DNA of 64,000 nucleotides from Flavobacteriaceae bacterium CG2_30_31_66. Its GTDB lineage: Bacteria; Bacteroidota; Bacteroidia; Flavobacteriales; Flavobacteriaceae. The DNA lies in assembly GCA_001873065.1 (NCBI GenBank), contig MNYM01000024.1, positions 16,408 to 80,407 on the forward strand, given 5' to 3'. Made by a program: the position numbers and the translations under genes. The notes under the pieces were generated by a model. The model made no database searches. It worked only from the letters and a program-made list of their open reading frames with translations, and was not told the origin of the DNA. Positions 8,779-16,974 of the stretch are shown here, one piece after another (position 1 is the stretch's first letter; every line of letters begins with the position of its first letter).

Positions 8779-9627
8779 ATGAAAAAAATCATATTTAGTC
8801 TGTTTATTGCAACTGTTGGATTCAGTGTAAAAGCGCAAATCAAAACACCACAACCAAGTACTTTTCAAAAAATTGAACAAGCTGTTGGGTTGTCAAACAT
8901 CACTTTGGAATATTCAAGACCAAATATGAATGGAAGAGCAATTTTCGGAAATTTAGTTCCTTTTGGTGAAATTTGGAGAACTGGCGCAAACGCAAATACC
9001 AAAATCACTTTTTCTACTGATGTAACTATTGATGGAAAAAGTTTAAAAAAAGGAACGTATGCTATTTTTACAAAACCAAATAAAAATGCTTGGGAAGTAA
9101 TTTTTTATTCTGATGCCACAAATTGGGGAACTCCAAGAACTTGGGACGAAACAAAAGTTGCGTTGCAAACATCAGTAAATGTTCAAGAAATGCCTATGAA
9201 TATTGAAACTTTCACGATGACTTTTGATGACATTACCAACAATTCTGCCGTCATCGGAATTTTATGGGAAAAAGCGAATGTTGAAATAAAATTTGAAACT
9301 CCGACAGATGTGATGGTTTCTCAACAAATTAAAACCATTATGGCTGGCCCTTCAGCTGATGATTTTTTTGCTTCAGCAGTGTATTATTTGCAAGCAAATA
9401 AAGACATCAAACAAGCACAAAAATGGATTGATAAAGCTGTTGAAATGACTTCTGAGAAACCAAGATATTGGTTTTTACGTCAACAATCATTGATTCATGC
9501 AAAAGCCGGAAACAAAAAAGGAGCTATTGCAGCTGCAAAAGCTTCGTTGAAATATGCTGAAGAAGGAAAAAATGCTGATTATATAAAAATGAACAAAGAT
9601 TCCTTAAAAGAATGGGGAGCTATGTAA
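8779..9627 (+). CDS. Secreted DUF2911 domain protein
   Basis: 282 residues with a signal peptide (residues 1-19, ending VKAQ). The DUF2911 core follows: NITLEYSRPNMNGR near 41, VPFGEIWRTGANANT near 63 and a KKGTYAIFTKP strand. The C-terminal part (about residues 190-280) is helical, with TPR-like pairs (KQAQKWIDKAVEM, KKGAIAAAKASL). Such proteins are common in Bacteroidota and their function is not established. Single gene, with its own promoter box and a terminator at 9651. Confidence 0.88.
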   Translation: MKKIIFSLFIATVGFSVKAQIKTPQPSTFQKIEQAVGLSNITLEYSRPNMNGRAIFGNLVPFGEIWRTGANANTKITFSTDVTIDGKSLKKGTYAIFTKPNKNAWEVIFYSDATNWGTPRTWDETKVALQTSVNVQEMPMNIETFTMTFDDITNNSAVIGILWEKANVEIKFETPTDVMVSQQIKTIMAGPSADDFFASAVYYLQANKDIKQAQKWIDKAVEMTSEKPRYWFLRQQSLIHAKAGNKKGAIAAAKASLKYAEEGKNADYIKMNKDSLKEWGAM

Positions 9628-9650
9628 ATTTGATTTCACTTTAAAAAGTA

Positions 9651-9682
9651 AAAAATCCCAATTGAAGAATTGGGATTTTTTT
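9651..9682. terminator. Bidirectional terminator
   Basis: 13-bp perfect stem (9651-9663 with 9668-9680) with GAAG loop and T/A flanks on both strands. It lies between the DUF2911 gene and the convergent dehydrogenase gene. Confidence 0.88.
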
Positions 9683-9691
9683 AAAAAACAA

Positions 9692-10666
9692 TTAATACTC
9701 CAAACCAATAATTTTTCGAACTGTATCCAAAGTGCTAATCAAGTTTTTTGAGAATTCGAAAGTCATCAAATCACTTTCTTTTTTATGATTTAGTAATAAA
9801 TTATTAAAATGCTCAATTTCAAAAGTATAGCCCAATGTTTGATAGTTGAAATCCAATGTTTCATATTTTCCATCTTTAAGAATCGTCACAGAACTTGGTC
9901 CATGAAAAGGTTTGTGAACGGTAACAATTGCCTCTTCAAATGTGAAAACAGCTTCAGTTGGTGAAGGTTCTAATAAAGTACTTTTTAGATACGCAATTGA
10001 TTCTTTATAATGAAAAGTCATCGAACAAGTGGAATCTGCACCGTTTTCAAAAAAAGTAGCTTTTGCCTCAATTTTAGTAGGAATTCCCAAAGTTGAAAGC
10101 GCAGCAAAAATGGGATAAATGCCAATATCTAACAAACTTCCTCCTCCAACTTCTTTTCTAAATAACCTATTTTGAATATCAAACTGTTGATAAAAGCCAA
10201 AATCTGCTTGTAATATTTTTACTTTACCAAACTTTTTGGATCTAACTAAATCAATCACATATTGATAATGCGGCAAAAATCGTGTCCAAAGTGCTTCCAT
10301 CAACAAAACATTATTTTCTTTCGAAACTTGAATCATTTCTGACACTTCTTCTGAGTTCATGGCAAACGCTTTTTCACACAAAACCGCTTTTTTATGTTGC
10401 AAACAAAGTATGGAATATTCCTTGTGATAACTGTGAGGAGTTGCAATATAAACGGCGTCAATGTCAGGATCTTTCGCTAATTTTTCATAAGAATCATAGC
10501 TCTTTTTTGCACCAAATTGATTGGCAAAATCATCCGCTTTTTCTTGACTTCTCGAAGCAACTGCATGCAATTCAACTCCAGATAGTGTATTTAAATCTTT
10601 GGCAAATTTATGAGCGATTTTTCCCAAGCCTAAAATTCCCCATTTAATTGTTTTATTTGTTGACAT
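9692..10666 (-). CDS. Gfo/Idh/MocA family oxidoreductase
   Basis: 324-residue NAD(P)-dependent sugar or polyol dehydrogenase-like protein. The N-terminal Rossmann motif is KWGILGLGKIAHKFAKDL (residues 9-26), VYIATPHSYH marks the cofactor domain, and CEKAFAMN replaces the common EKP loop with EKA. GGGSLLDIGIYP carries the family Asp. It is the last gene of an operon (PIG-L, small membrane peptide, SSS, this) and its start overlaps the symporter stop by 14 bases. This suggests the dehydrogenase acts on what the symporter imports, which is inference. Confidence 0.9.
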   Translation of the reverse strand: MSTNKTIKWGILGLGKIAHKFAKDLNTLSGVELHAVASRSQEKADDFANQFGAKKSYDSYEKLAKDPDIDAVYIATPHSYHKEYSILCLQHKKAVLCEKAFAMNSEEVSEMIQVSKENNVLLMEALWTRFLPHYQYVIDLVRSKKFGKVKILQADFGFYQQFDIQNRLFRKEVGGGSLLDIGIYPIFAALSTLGIPTKIEAKATFFENGADSTCSMTFHYKESIAYLKSTLLEPSPTEAVFTFEEAIVTVHKPFHGPSSVTILKDGKYETLDFNYQTLGYTFEIEHFNNLLLNHKKESDLMTFEFSKNLISTLDTVRKIIGLEY

Positions 10667-12359
10667 AATTTGGTTTTAAAGTTGTAAAAAATTGAAAAAA
10701 TATGGAAATCATCATTACTAAAAGACATCCTAACACATTGAGCCATAAATAAGGTAACCAATCTAAATACCAAACAATTATAATCAAAATTTGCGTAATA
10801 ATTGCAGCCATAAAAACGGCATTTCCTCTCACAAATTTAACGAAAAATGCCAACAAGAAAATCCCTAAAACATTCCCGTAAAATATTGAGCCTATAATAT
10901 TTACCAACTGAATTAAATTGTCAAACAAATTGGCAACACAAGCCACAGAAATCGCAATCAATCCCCAAAGTAAGGTGAACCATTTTGACGCTTTTACATA
11001 ATGAATTTCACTTTTTTTAACTTTATTGCTGCGTTTGTACAAATCCATAGCTGTTGTGCTTGCAAGTGCATTCAATTCTGAAGCTGTTGAAGACATGGCC
11101 GCTGATAAAATAACCGCTAATAAAAGTCCGATCAATCCTTTTGGTAAGTTATTCAAAATGAAGTGAATAAACACATAATCTTTGTCATTTGATTCAATTT
11201 TTTCTAATGGATTTTCTAGATTAATTTTGTCAATAATTGCTTTTGAGGCTTCTTTTAAATTTGCATCTTTCGCATTCAACAATTGAATTTCAGCAACTTC
11301 ATGTTGTTGGATTCCATCAACTAATAATGCTTTTTTAGTGTTTTCAATATCAAAATGTTCTTGAGTTAATTTTTGATAATCCGCATTATAACTCGATTTT
11401 TGAACTACTGAATTTGCTTTTGGATTAAAGTTTAAAGGAGAAGCATTGAATTGATAAAATACAAAAACCATCACTCCAACCAATAAAATAAAAAATTGCA
11501 TAGGCACTTTTAACAATCCATTAAAAATCATTCCTAACTGACTTTCTCTGACAGATTTTCCTGATAAATAGCGCTGCACTTGACTTTGATCTGTTCCAAA
11601 ATAAGACAACATCAAAAAAGTTCCTCCAATAAAACCTGACCAAACTGTATATCTATTATTAAAATCAAACGAAAAATCTAGGATTTTCATTTTGCCAGAA
11701 GCTCCAGCAATTTCGAGTGCTTTTGCAAATGTAATTTCAGCAGGAAGTTGATTTACAATCATCCAAAAGGCAATAAACATTCCTAAAAAAATGATAATCA
11801 TTTGTTGCTTTTGAGTCACATTTACAGCTTTTGTGCCTCCAGAAACTGTGTAAATAATGACTAAAAAACCTATAATAATATTGAGTGAAAGCAAATCCCA
11901 ACCCAAAACCGCACTTAAAATAATTGCTGGCGCAAAAATGGTAATTCCCGCAGACAATCCTCTTTGAATCAAAAATAAAATAGCAGTTAAACTTCTTGTT
12001 TTTACATCAAATCTGCCTTCTAAGAATTCATAAGCAGTATAAACATTCAACTTATGGTACATTGGAATAAAAACCACACAAATAATAATCATCGCAATTG
12101 GCAAACCAAAATAAAATTGCACAAAACCCATTCCGTCGTGAAAAGCTTGTCCTGGTGTAGATAAAAAAGTGATTGCACTGGCTTGAGTTGCCATGACAGA
12201 AAGACCAATTGTCCACCATTTGGTATCATTTCCTCCTTTGATATAATCCTGAACATTAGTATTTTTTCTAGTAACATACGTTCCATATACCACAATAAAA
12301 ATGAGCGTTATTGAAAGTATAATCCAATCTACCAAGTGTAATTTACTTTGTATTTCCAT
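10653..12359 (-). CDS. Sodium:solute symporter (SSS family)
   Basis: 568 residues, about 13-14 membrane segments, inner membrane Na+-coupled importer. SSS marks: WTIGLSVMATQASAITFLS near residue 48 and GTDQSQVQRYL near 254, both normal for Bacteroidota members. A charged, probably periplasmic loop of about 80 residues (about 310-390) is inserted before the LLLAVILSAAMSSTASELN segment that carries the sodium-site serines. The substrate is unknown; the operon with a PIG-L deacetylase and a Gfo/Idh dehydrogenase points to a sugar or sugar derivative. Confidence 0.92.
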   Translation of the reverse strand: MEIQSKLHLVDWIILSITLIFIVVYGTYVTRKNTNVQDYIKGGNDTKWWTIGLSVMATQASAITFLSTPGQAFHDGMGFVQFYFGLPIAMIIICVVFIPMYHKLNVYTAYEFLEGRFDVKTRSLTAILFLIQRGLSAGITIFAPAIILSAVLGWDLLSLNIIIGFLVIIYTVSGGTKAVNVTQKQQMIIIFLGMFIAFWMIVNQLPAEITFAKALEIAGASGKMKILDFSFDFNNRYTVWSGFIGGTFLMLSYFGTDQSQVQRYLSGKSVRESQLGMIFNGLLKVPMQFFILLVGVMVFVFYQFNASPLNFNPKANSVVQKSSYNADYQKLTQEHFDIENTKKALLVDGIQQHEVAEIQLLNAKDANLKEASKAIIDKINLENPLEKIESNDKDYVFIHFILNNLPKGLIGLLLAVILSAAMSSTASELNALASTTAMDLYKRSNKVKKSEIHYVKASKWFTLLWGLIAISVACVANLFDNLIQLVNIIGSIFYGNVLGIFLLAFFVKFVRGNAVFMAAIITQILIIIVWYLDWLPYLWLNVLGCLLVMMISIFFQFFTTLKPNYVNK

Positions 12360-12363
12360 TTTT

Positions 12364-12471
12364 TTAGGTGGTAAAATAAACGGTAAGAAAATAGAAAATG
12401 AGAATATAAATTATATTGGCAATCAAAACAATTGAATATTCTTTACTCCATTTCTTTTTTGGTGGATTCAT
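12364..12471 (-). CDS. 35-residue single-pass membrane peptide
   Basis: Short gene read on the minus strand: ATG at 12471, TAA at 12364. It begins MNPPKKKWSKEY and continues as one hydrophobic segment (about residues 13-33) rich in Ile, Leu and Tyr, ending VYFTT. It fits neatly between the PIG-L gene (stop at 12490, 18 bases upstream) and the symporter (start at 12359, 4 bases downstream). The positive-then-hydrophobic design and the tight operon spacing support a real gene, perhaps an accessory of the symporter, but I cannot confirm conservation. Confidence 0.6.
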   Translation of the reverse strand: MNPPKKKWSKEYSIVLIANIIYILIFYFLTVYFTT

Positions 12472-12489
12472 TTTTTTATTGGTCAAAAT

Positions 12490-15003
12490 CTAGTTTTTTT
12501 CTTCAATTTTCTCTTCACTATTTTTAGGTAAAGAAAGTATGTTTGCAAATAATTTATAGGCACCAGCAACTCCAGCTGGCAATTCTCTGAAAAAACTCAG
12601 ACCTGTATAAACGTAATTTCCTTTGCCAAATTTTGCAACCAATAAGCTTCCTTTTTTTGGAGTTTCGCCTTTGTCATTCATTGATAAAATGGGCTTGTAT
12701 TCACTATTCCAAGAATTCGGAAAATACAATCCTCTTTCTTGTATCCAACCTTTAAAATCCTCTTGAGTAATTTTGTTCGGAAAATTCAAAATTTCGTGAG
12801 TTTCATCCAAAATAATTACTTCCGAGAACTCATCTGTAACTCTATCACTTGACAATTTCAAAGGATAAGGAGCCCCAATTTCAACACCTCTATTAGTGTT
12901 GTATTGAACAATTAAATTCCCTCCATATTCAACATATTTTAGTAAATATTTTTGCTTAAACTTCAATTCATCAACTACATTATAAACTCTGATTCCCAAT
13001 ACAATAGCATCATATTTTTTCAAATTCTCTTCATTAATTTCTGTTGGATTTATTTCTTCAACTTTATACCCAATTTGACGCAAACTTTCAGGAATTGCAT
13101 CTCCAGCACCTTTTATATAACCAATAAAATTACCTGAAGTTTTAATGTTTAAACGAACAATTTTTGCTTCGGAATTTAATAAAACAGATTGCTTTGGAAT
13201 GTGATTATAATTAATTTCAACCAACTCTTTGTTGAAAGTTTCTTCATTTAATGTAGCAATAACTTCCAATTTTCCTTCTGATTGATTTTTAGGTGGATGC
13301 ACCAAAAATTCAACAATTTGCTTGTCTTTTTTCTGTTGGATATTGAAATTCTGGAATTTAGGTTCTACAGACCAATTTTCAGGAACTTTTAATTCAACCA
13401 TTCCATTGATATAATTGGCTCCTGCCTTAACTTCAACGTTGATTTTCCTTGCAATACTGTCCGAAAAAATGAGCACTTTCTCAATTAGTTTTGTGGTTAC
13501 TTTTGGCAAAACTTCAAAAGGCTCATAAATTTCACCTTTATCACTTTCAGCATATCTTCGAATTACATTTTTAGTAATGGTGATTGGAGTGAAATTGATG
13601 ACCAAATTAAATTGAATTGCAATTTCTCTTGGAGTTTCAGGTTTTCCAATGAGTTGCTGATTATCAACAGAATACAATCCTAAGGTTGCTTCATTTTTCA
13701 ACCAATAAGGAGTTGAAAAATTTGATGTTTTCAGCACTAATGATTCTTTGAAATTCAATTTTTTATTTTGATTTAAATCCAACCCTTTAAAAATGATTTT
13801 ATCTTCTATTATATTTTTTATTGAGGTTAATTGAACAGGAATAGTACTTCTATTAATCAATTCGAAATTCACAGATATTTTCTCATTTGGATTTCCACTT
13901 GAACTTTCCGCAGAAACTTCTAAATATAAACCTGCACAAGCTTCAATGATATCTAACAATTGATTTTCTTTGATTTCACGCCAATATTTATCGTCTAAAA
14001 GTTGCACTTTTTGATATGCTTCTAACAATTTTGGCAAATGTTTTGACGGATTAATAAAATCGAAATTCTTTTCAATTTCGTATAAAATTTCTCCAATTTC
14101 TTTTCCGCCTTCAACACGATTCCAAGTGGTATTTATTCCTGAAAAAATGTCATTTTTATCTTTAATTGAATCTCCTTTTAAAAACTCTAAATAGTCATTT
14201 TCACTTCCTCTTGAGGACAATCTTCCAAAACCTTGACACAAATGTTGGCTGCTTGCGATTGCAGCAATTTCATTGTTAGAAAGTCCTTTTAATGGATAAT
14301 AAACACCAACATCAAGCTTTGAAAGTTCTTTTGTTGCATTTTCAAAATCATCAGAATTTTTATAAAACCAAGAAGAAGTATTAAAAAATAAACGTTTTGG
14401 GCGCCATGTTTTAGTGAATTTTAATTGGTCTTTAAATTGATTTTCGTCAGCAGCTAAATCAAAAGCTTTCACACTCAACATTGCTGAACTTGTGTGATGA
14501 CCATGAGTTGAACCAGGAGTTTTATGGTTAAATCTATTGATAATTATATCGGGTTTAAAGGTTCTAATTAACCAAACAACATCACTCAAAACTTTATCTT
14601 TGTCCCAAATTTCAAAAGTTTCATCAGGATGTTTTGAGTAGCCAAAATCGTTTGCTCTTGTAAAAAATTGTTCACCCCCATCAATATTTCTTGCTGCTAA
14701 AAGCTCTTGAGTTCTAATAACTCCCAACAATTCACTGATTTCAGGACCTATCAAATTTTGACCTCCATCACCTCTTGTCAAAGAAAGATACCCTGTTCTT
14801 GCTTTTATATGATTTGACAGATACGAGATTAAACGTGTATTTTCATCATCAGGATGTGCTGCGATATAAAGCGCAGTTCCTAAAAAATTTAGCTTTTGAA
14901 TCTTTTCATAAATCTGATTTGAGGAAAGTTTACTCGGTTTTTGAGCGTAAAATAAAAATGAGATTAAAAAAAATAAAATCGTAAAAAGAAAAGTTTTTTT
15001 CAT
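12490..15003 (-). CDS. Secreted PIG-L family deacetylase with C-terminal ThuA/GATase-like domain
   Basis: 837 residues with signal peptide (1-20, ending FYAQ). The PIG-L (LmbE) Zn-dependent deacetylase domain occupies about residues 40-270, with the metal motif AHPDDE at 49-54 and HGHH at 167-170. Beta-rich domains follow in the middle. About residues 630-815 resemble a class I glutamine-amidotransferase/ThuA-like fold (NLKKYDAIVLGIRVYN, then GGNLIVQYNT). Probably periplasmic; PIG-L enzymes remove acetyl from N-acetyl sugars or related compounds. First gene of the operon that continues with the 35-residue peptide, SSS and Gfo/Idh genes; it has a good promoter at 15026-15053. Confidence 0.9.
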   Translation of the reverse strand: MKKTFLFTILFFLISFLFYAQKPSKLSSNQIYEKIQKLNFLGTALYIAAHPDDENTRLISYLSNHIKARTGYLSLTRGDGGQNLIGPEISELLGVIRTQELLAARNIDGGEQFFTRANDFGYSKHPDETFEIWDKDKVLSDVVWLIRTFKPDIIINRFNHKTPGSTHGHHTSSAMLSVKAFDLAADENQFKDQLKFTKTWRPKRLFFNTSSWFYKNSDDFENATKELSKLDVGVYYPLKGLSNNEIAAIASSQHLCQGFGRLSSRGSENDYLEFLKGDSIKDKNDIFSGINTTWNRVEGGKEIGEILYEIEKNFDFINPSKHLPKLLEAYQKVQLLDDKYWREIKENQLLDIIEACAGLYLEVSAESSSGNPNEKISVNFELINRSTIPVQLTSIKNIIEDKIIFKGLDLNQNKKLNFKESLVLKTSNFSTPYWLKNEATLGLYSVDNQQLIGKPETPREIAIQFNLVINFTPITITKNVIRRYAESDKGEIYEPFEVLPKVTTKLIEKVLIFSDSIARKINVEVKAGANYINGMVELKVPENWSVEPKFQNFNIQQKKDKQIVEFLVHPPKNQSEGKLEVIATLNEETFNKELVEINYNHIPKQSVLLNSEAKIVRLNIKTSGNFIGYIKGAGDAIPESLRQIGYKVEEINPTEINEENLKKYDAIVLGIRVYNVVDELKFKQKYLLKYVEYGGNLIVQYNTNRGVEIGAPYPLKLSSDRVTDEFSEVIILDETHEILNFPNKITQEDFKGWIQERGLYFPNSWNSEYKPILSMNDKGETPKKGSLLVAKFGKGNYVYTGLSFFRELPAGVAGAYKLFANILSLPKNSEEKIEEKN

Positions 15004-15025
15004 TAAATAGAATTTTCAAAACAAA

Positions 15026-15053
15026 CAAATGTAACTTTTTTATTCACTTTCAA
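15026..15053 (-). promoter_or_regulatory. -33/-7 promoter of the PIG-L operon
   Basis: Minus strand: TTG at 15053-15051, 17 bases, then TACATTTG at 15033-15026. This matches the Bacteroidota housekeeping promoter in both boxes and spacing; the ATG is at 15003. Confidence 0.62.
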
Positions 15054-15142
15054 GAATGAATTAACATAAAAATAACTTTATTATAGGAATAAATTGGAGG
15101 AAACCTTTTTGCAATTTAATTTTTAAAATCAACTATTTAGAA

Positions 15143-15150
15143 TATATTTG
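15143..15150 (+). promoter_or_regulatory. TAnnTTTG promoter box for dnaN
   Basis: TATATTTG, 27 bases before the dnaN ATG. No -33 TTG at the right spacing. Confidence 0.42.
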
Positions 15151-15177
15151 TAAAAATAAACTAAGAAATAAAATTTA

Positions 15178-16296
15178 ATGAAATTTATTGTATCTAGTTC
15201 TCAATTATTAAGGCAATTACAAGTTTTAGGCGGTGTTATTAATAGTAATAATACGTTGCCTATTTTGGACAACTTCTTATTTGAATTGTCTGAAAATCAA
15301 TTAAAAATATCTGCATCGGACTTGGAAACTACCATGAGCTCAAAGGTAGATGTAGAAAGTGACAGTTCAGGTTCAATTGCAGTTTCAGCACGCTTATTGT
15401 TAGATACTTTAAAAACTTTTCCAGATCAACCTTTGACTTTTAAGACTGATGGAGAAAGTAAAATCGAAATTGTTTCCAACCAAGGAAAATATGATATGGC
15501 TTATTTTGCAGGAGATGAATTTCCAAAAGCGGTTAATTTACCCTCTCCAAGTACAACTATTATTCCTGCACATATTTTAGGAGCCGCCATTTCAAAAACT
15601 ATTTTTGCAGCAGGAAATGACGATTTACGCCCTGTAATGAGTGGTGTATTTTTTCAATTTAACTCACAAAGCTTGACATTTGTAGCAACTGATGCTCACA
15701 AATTGGTAAAATATTCAAGAACTGACGTTACTGCCGAAAAAAATTCAGAATTTATCATGCCAAAAAAACCTTTAAACTTATTAAAAGGAATTTTGGGGGG
15801 TTCTGATAGCGATGTTATTATTGAATATAATGATGCAAATGCAAAATTCACTTTTGATAATATTGTGTTGGTCTGTCGTTTAATAGATGGAAAATATCCA
15901 AATTATGAAGCGGTTATTCCAAAAGAAAATCCAAATAAATTAACCGTTGACAGGGCTTCTTTTTTGAATTCTGTAAGACGTGTCTCTATTTTTTCAAGCA
16001 AAACCACGCATCAAATTCGTTTGAAAATGGCTGGAACAGAATTGAATATTTCTGCTGAAGATGCTGATTTTTCAAACAAAGCTGATGAACGTTTAAGTTG
16101 TGATTATCAAGGAGATGATATGAAAATTGGTTTCAACTCTCGTTTTCTAAGTGAAATGTTGAGCAATCTTAATTCAAATGAGGTTTTAATTGAAATGTCA
16201 TTACCAAACAGAGCTGGAATTTTAACGCCAATTGACGGTACTGATGAAGGTGAACAAATCACAATGTTGGTAATGCCAGTAATGTTGAGCGAATAA
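15178..16296 (+). CDS. dnaN: DNA polymerase III beta sliding clamp
   Basis: 372 residues, the normal length. The beta clamp rings DNA and tethers polymerase III and repair proteins. Three repeated clamp domains are recognisable: N-terminal MKFIVSSSQLLRQLQ with LPILDNFLFEL; middle FAAGNDDLRPVMSGVFFQF and VATDAHKLVKY; C-terminal CRLIDGKYPNYEAVIP. The end LVMPVMLSE is the usual hydrophobic-pocket tail. It is not next to dnaA or gyrB, which is common in Bacteroidota. Own promoter box and terminator. Confidence 0.97.
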   Translation: MKFIVSSSQLLRQLQVLGGVINSNNTLPILDNFLFELSENQLKISASDLETTMSSKVDVESDSSGSIAVSARLLLDTLKTFPDQPLTFKTDGESKIEIVSNQGKYDMAYFAGDEFPKAVNLPSPSTTIIPAHILGAAISKTIFAAGNDDLRPVMSGVFFQFNSQSLTFVATDAHKLVKYSRTDVTAEKNSEFIMPKKPLNLLKGILGGSDSDVIIEYNDANAKFTFDNIVLVCRLIDGKYPNYEAVIPKENPNKLTVDRASFLNSVRRVSIFSSKTTHQIRLKMAGTELNISAEDADFSNKADERLSCDYQGDDMKIGFNSRFLSEMLSNLNSNEVLIEMSLPNRAGILTPIDGTDEGEQITMLVMPVMLSE

Positions 16297-16316
16297 TCAC
16301 AAAAAATAAATTTTAT

Positions 16317-16367
16317 AACCACAATAAAGTCTGAAACAATTTTTAGTACTTATTGTGGTTTTTTTGT
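16317..16367 (+). terminator. Intrinsic terminator after dnaN
   Basis: 10-bp stem AACCACAATA (16317-16326) with TATTGTGGTT (16351-16360), long loop, then a T-run to 16366. Confidence 0.75.
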
Positions 16368-16379
16368 TACTTTTAACGA

Positions 16380-16955
16380 ATGAATTTCTTGGCACATTTG
16401 TATTTATCTGGTAATAACAACAATATTATGATTGGTAATTTTATTGCTGATCATGTTACAGGAAATCAATTTGGGCATTATCAAGAAGGAATTCAACAAG
16501 GAATTTTTCTACACAGAGAAATCGACACTTTTACAGATGCTCACGAAATTGTAAGAAAAAGCAAACGCAGATTGCATGAACGTTACAGACATTATGATGG
16601 TGTAATCATAGATATTTTTTATGATTATTTTTTAGCAAGAAATTGGTCAAAATACTCAAAAACTCCACTTGAAATTTTTGCAAACTCAGTATATGATTTA
16701 CTTATCGAGAATTTTAAAATACTTCCATTAAAATCACAACATTTTACAAAATACATGATTGAAAATAATCTCTTATACAACTATCAATTTGAGGATGGAA
16801 TTGAAATGGTTTTAAAAGGTATGAATCACAGAACCAAAGGAAAATCTCAAATGGATTTGGCAATTGAGGATTTGAAATTATTTCAGGAAGATTTTGAAAA
16901 TGACTTTTTTATTTTTTTTGATGTTCTTAGATTTCATATTTTAAAATTAACTTAA
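16380..16955 (+). CDS. Acyl carrier protein phosphodiesterase-like protein (AcpH/DUF479)
   Basis: 191 residues. The start MNFLAHLYLSG is diagnostic of the family, followed by MIGNFIADHVTG (residues 18-29) and IFLHREIDTFTDAH (about 40-53), whose His and Asp residues form the HD-type metal site. E. coli AcpH removes phosphopantetheine from acyl carrier protein, but most Bacteroidota members are untested. Starts 13 bases after the dnaN terminator T-run; the ggt gene follows after 19 bases. Confidence 0.88.
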   Translation: MNFLAHLYLSGNNNNIMIGNFIADHVTGNQFGHYQEGIQQGIFLHREIDTFTDAHEIVRKSKRRLHERYRHYDGVIIDIFYDYFLARNWSKYSKTPLEIFANSVYDLLIENFKILPLKSQHFTKYMIENNLLYNYQFEDGIEMVLKGMNHRTKGKSQMDLAIEDLKLFQEDFENDFFIFFDVLRFHILKLT

Positions 16956-16974
16956 TAAAGCAACCACCATCAGC

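Noticed and set aside
10282..10647. 121-residue plus-strand ORF
   Set aside because: Lies entirely antisense to the Gfo/Idh gene, with no promoter or family features.
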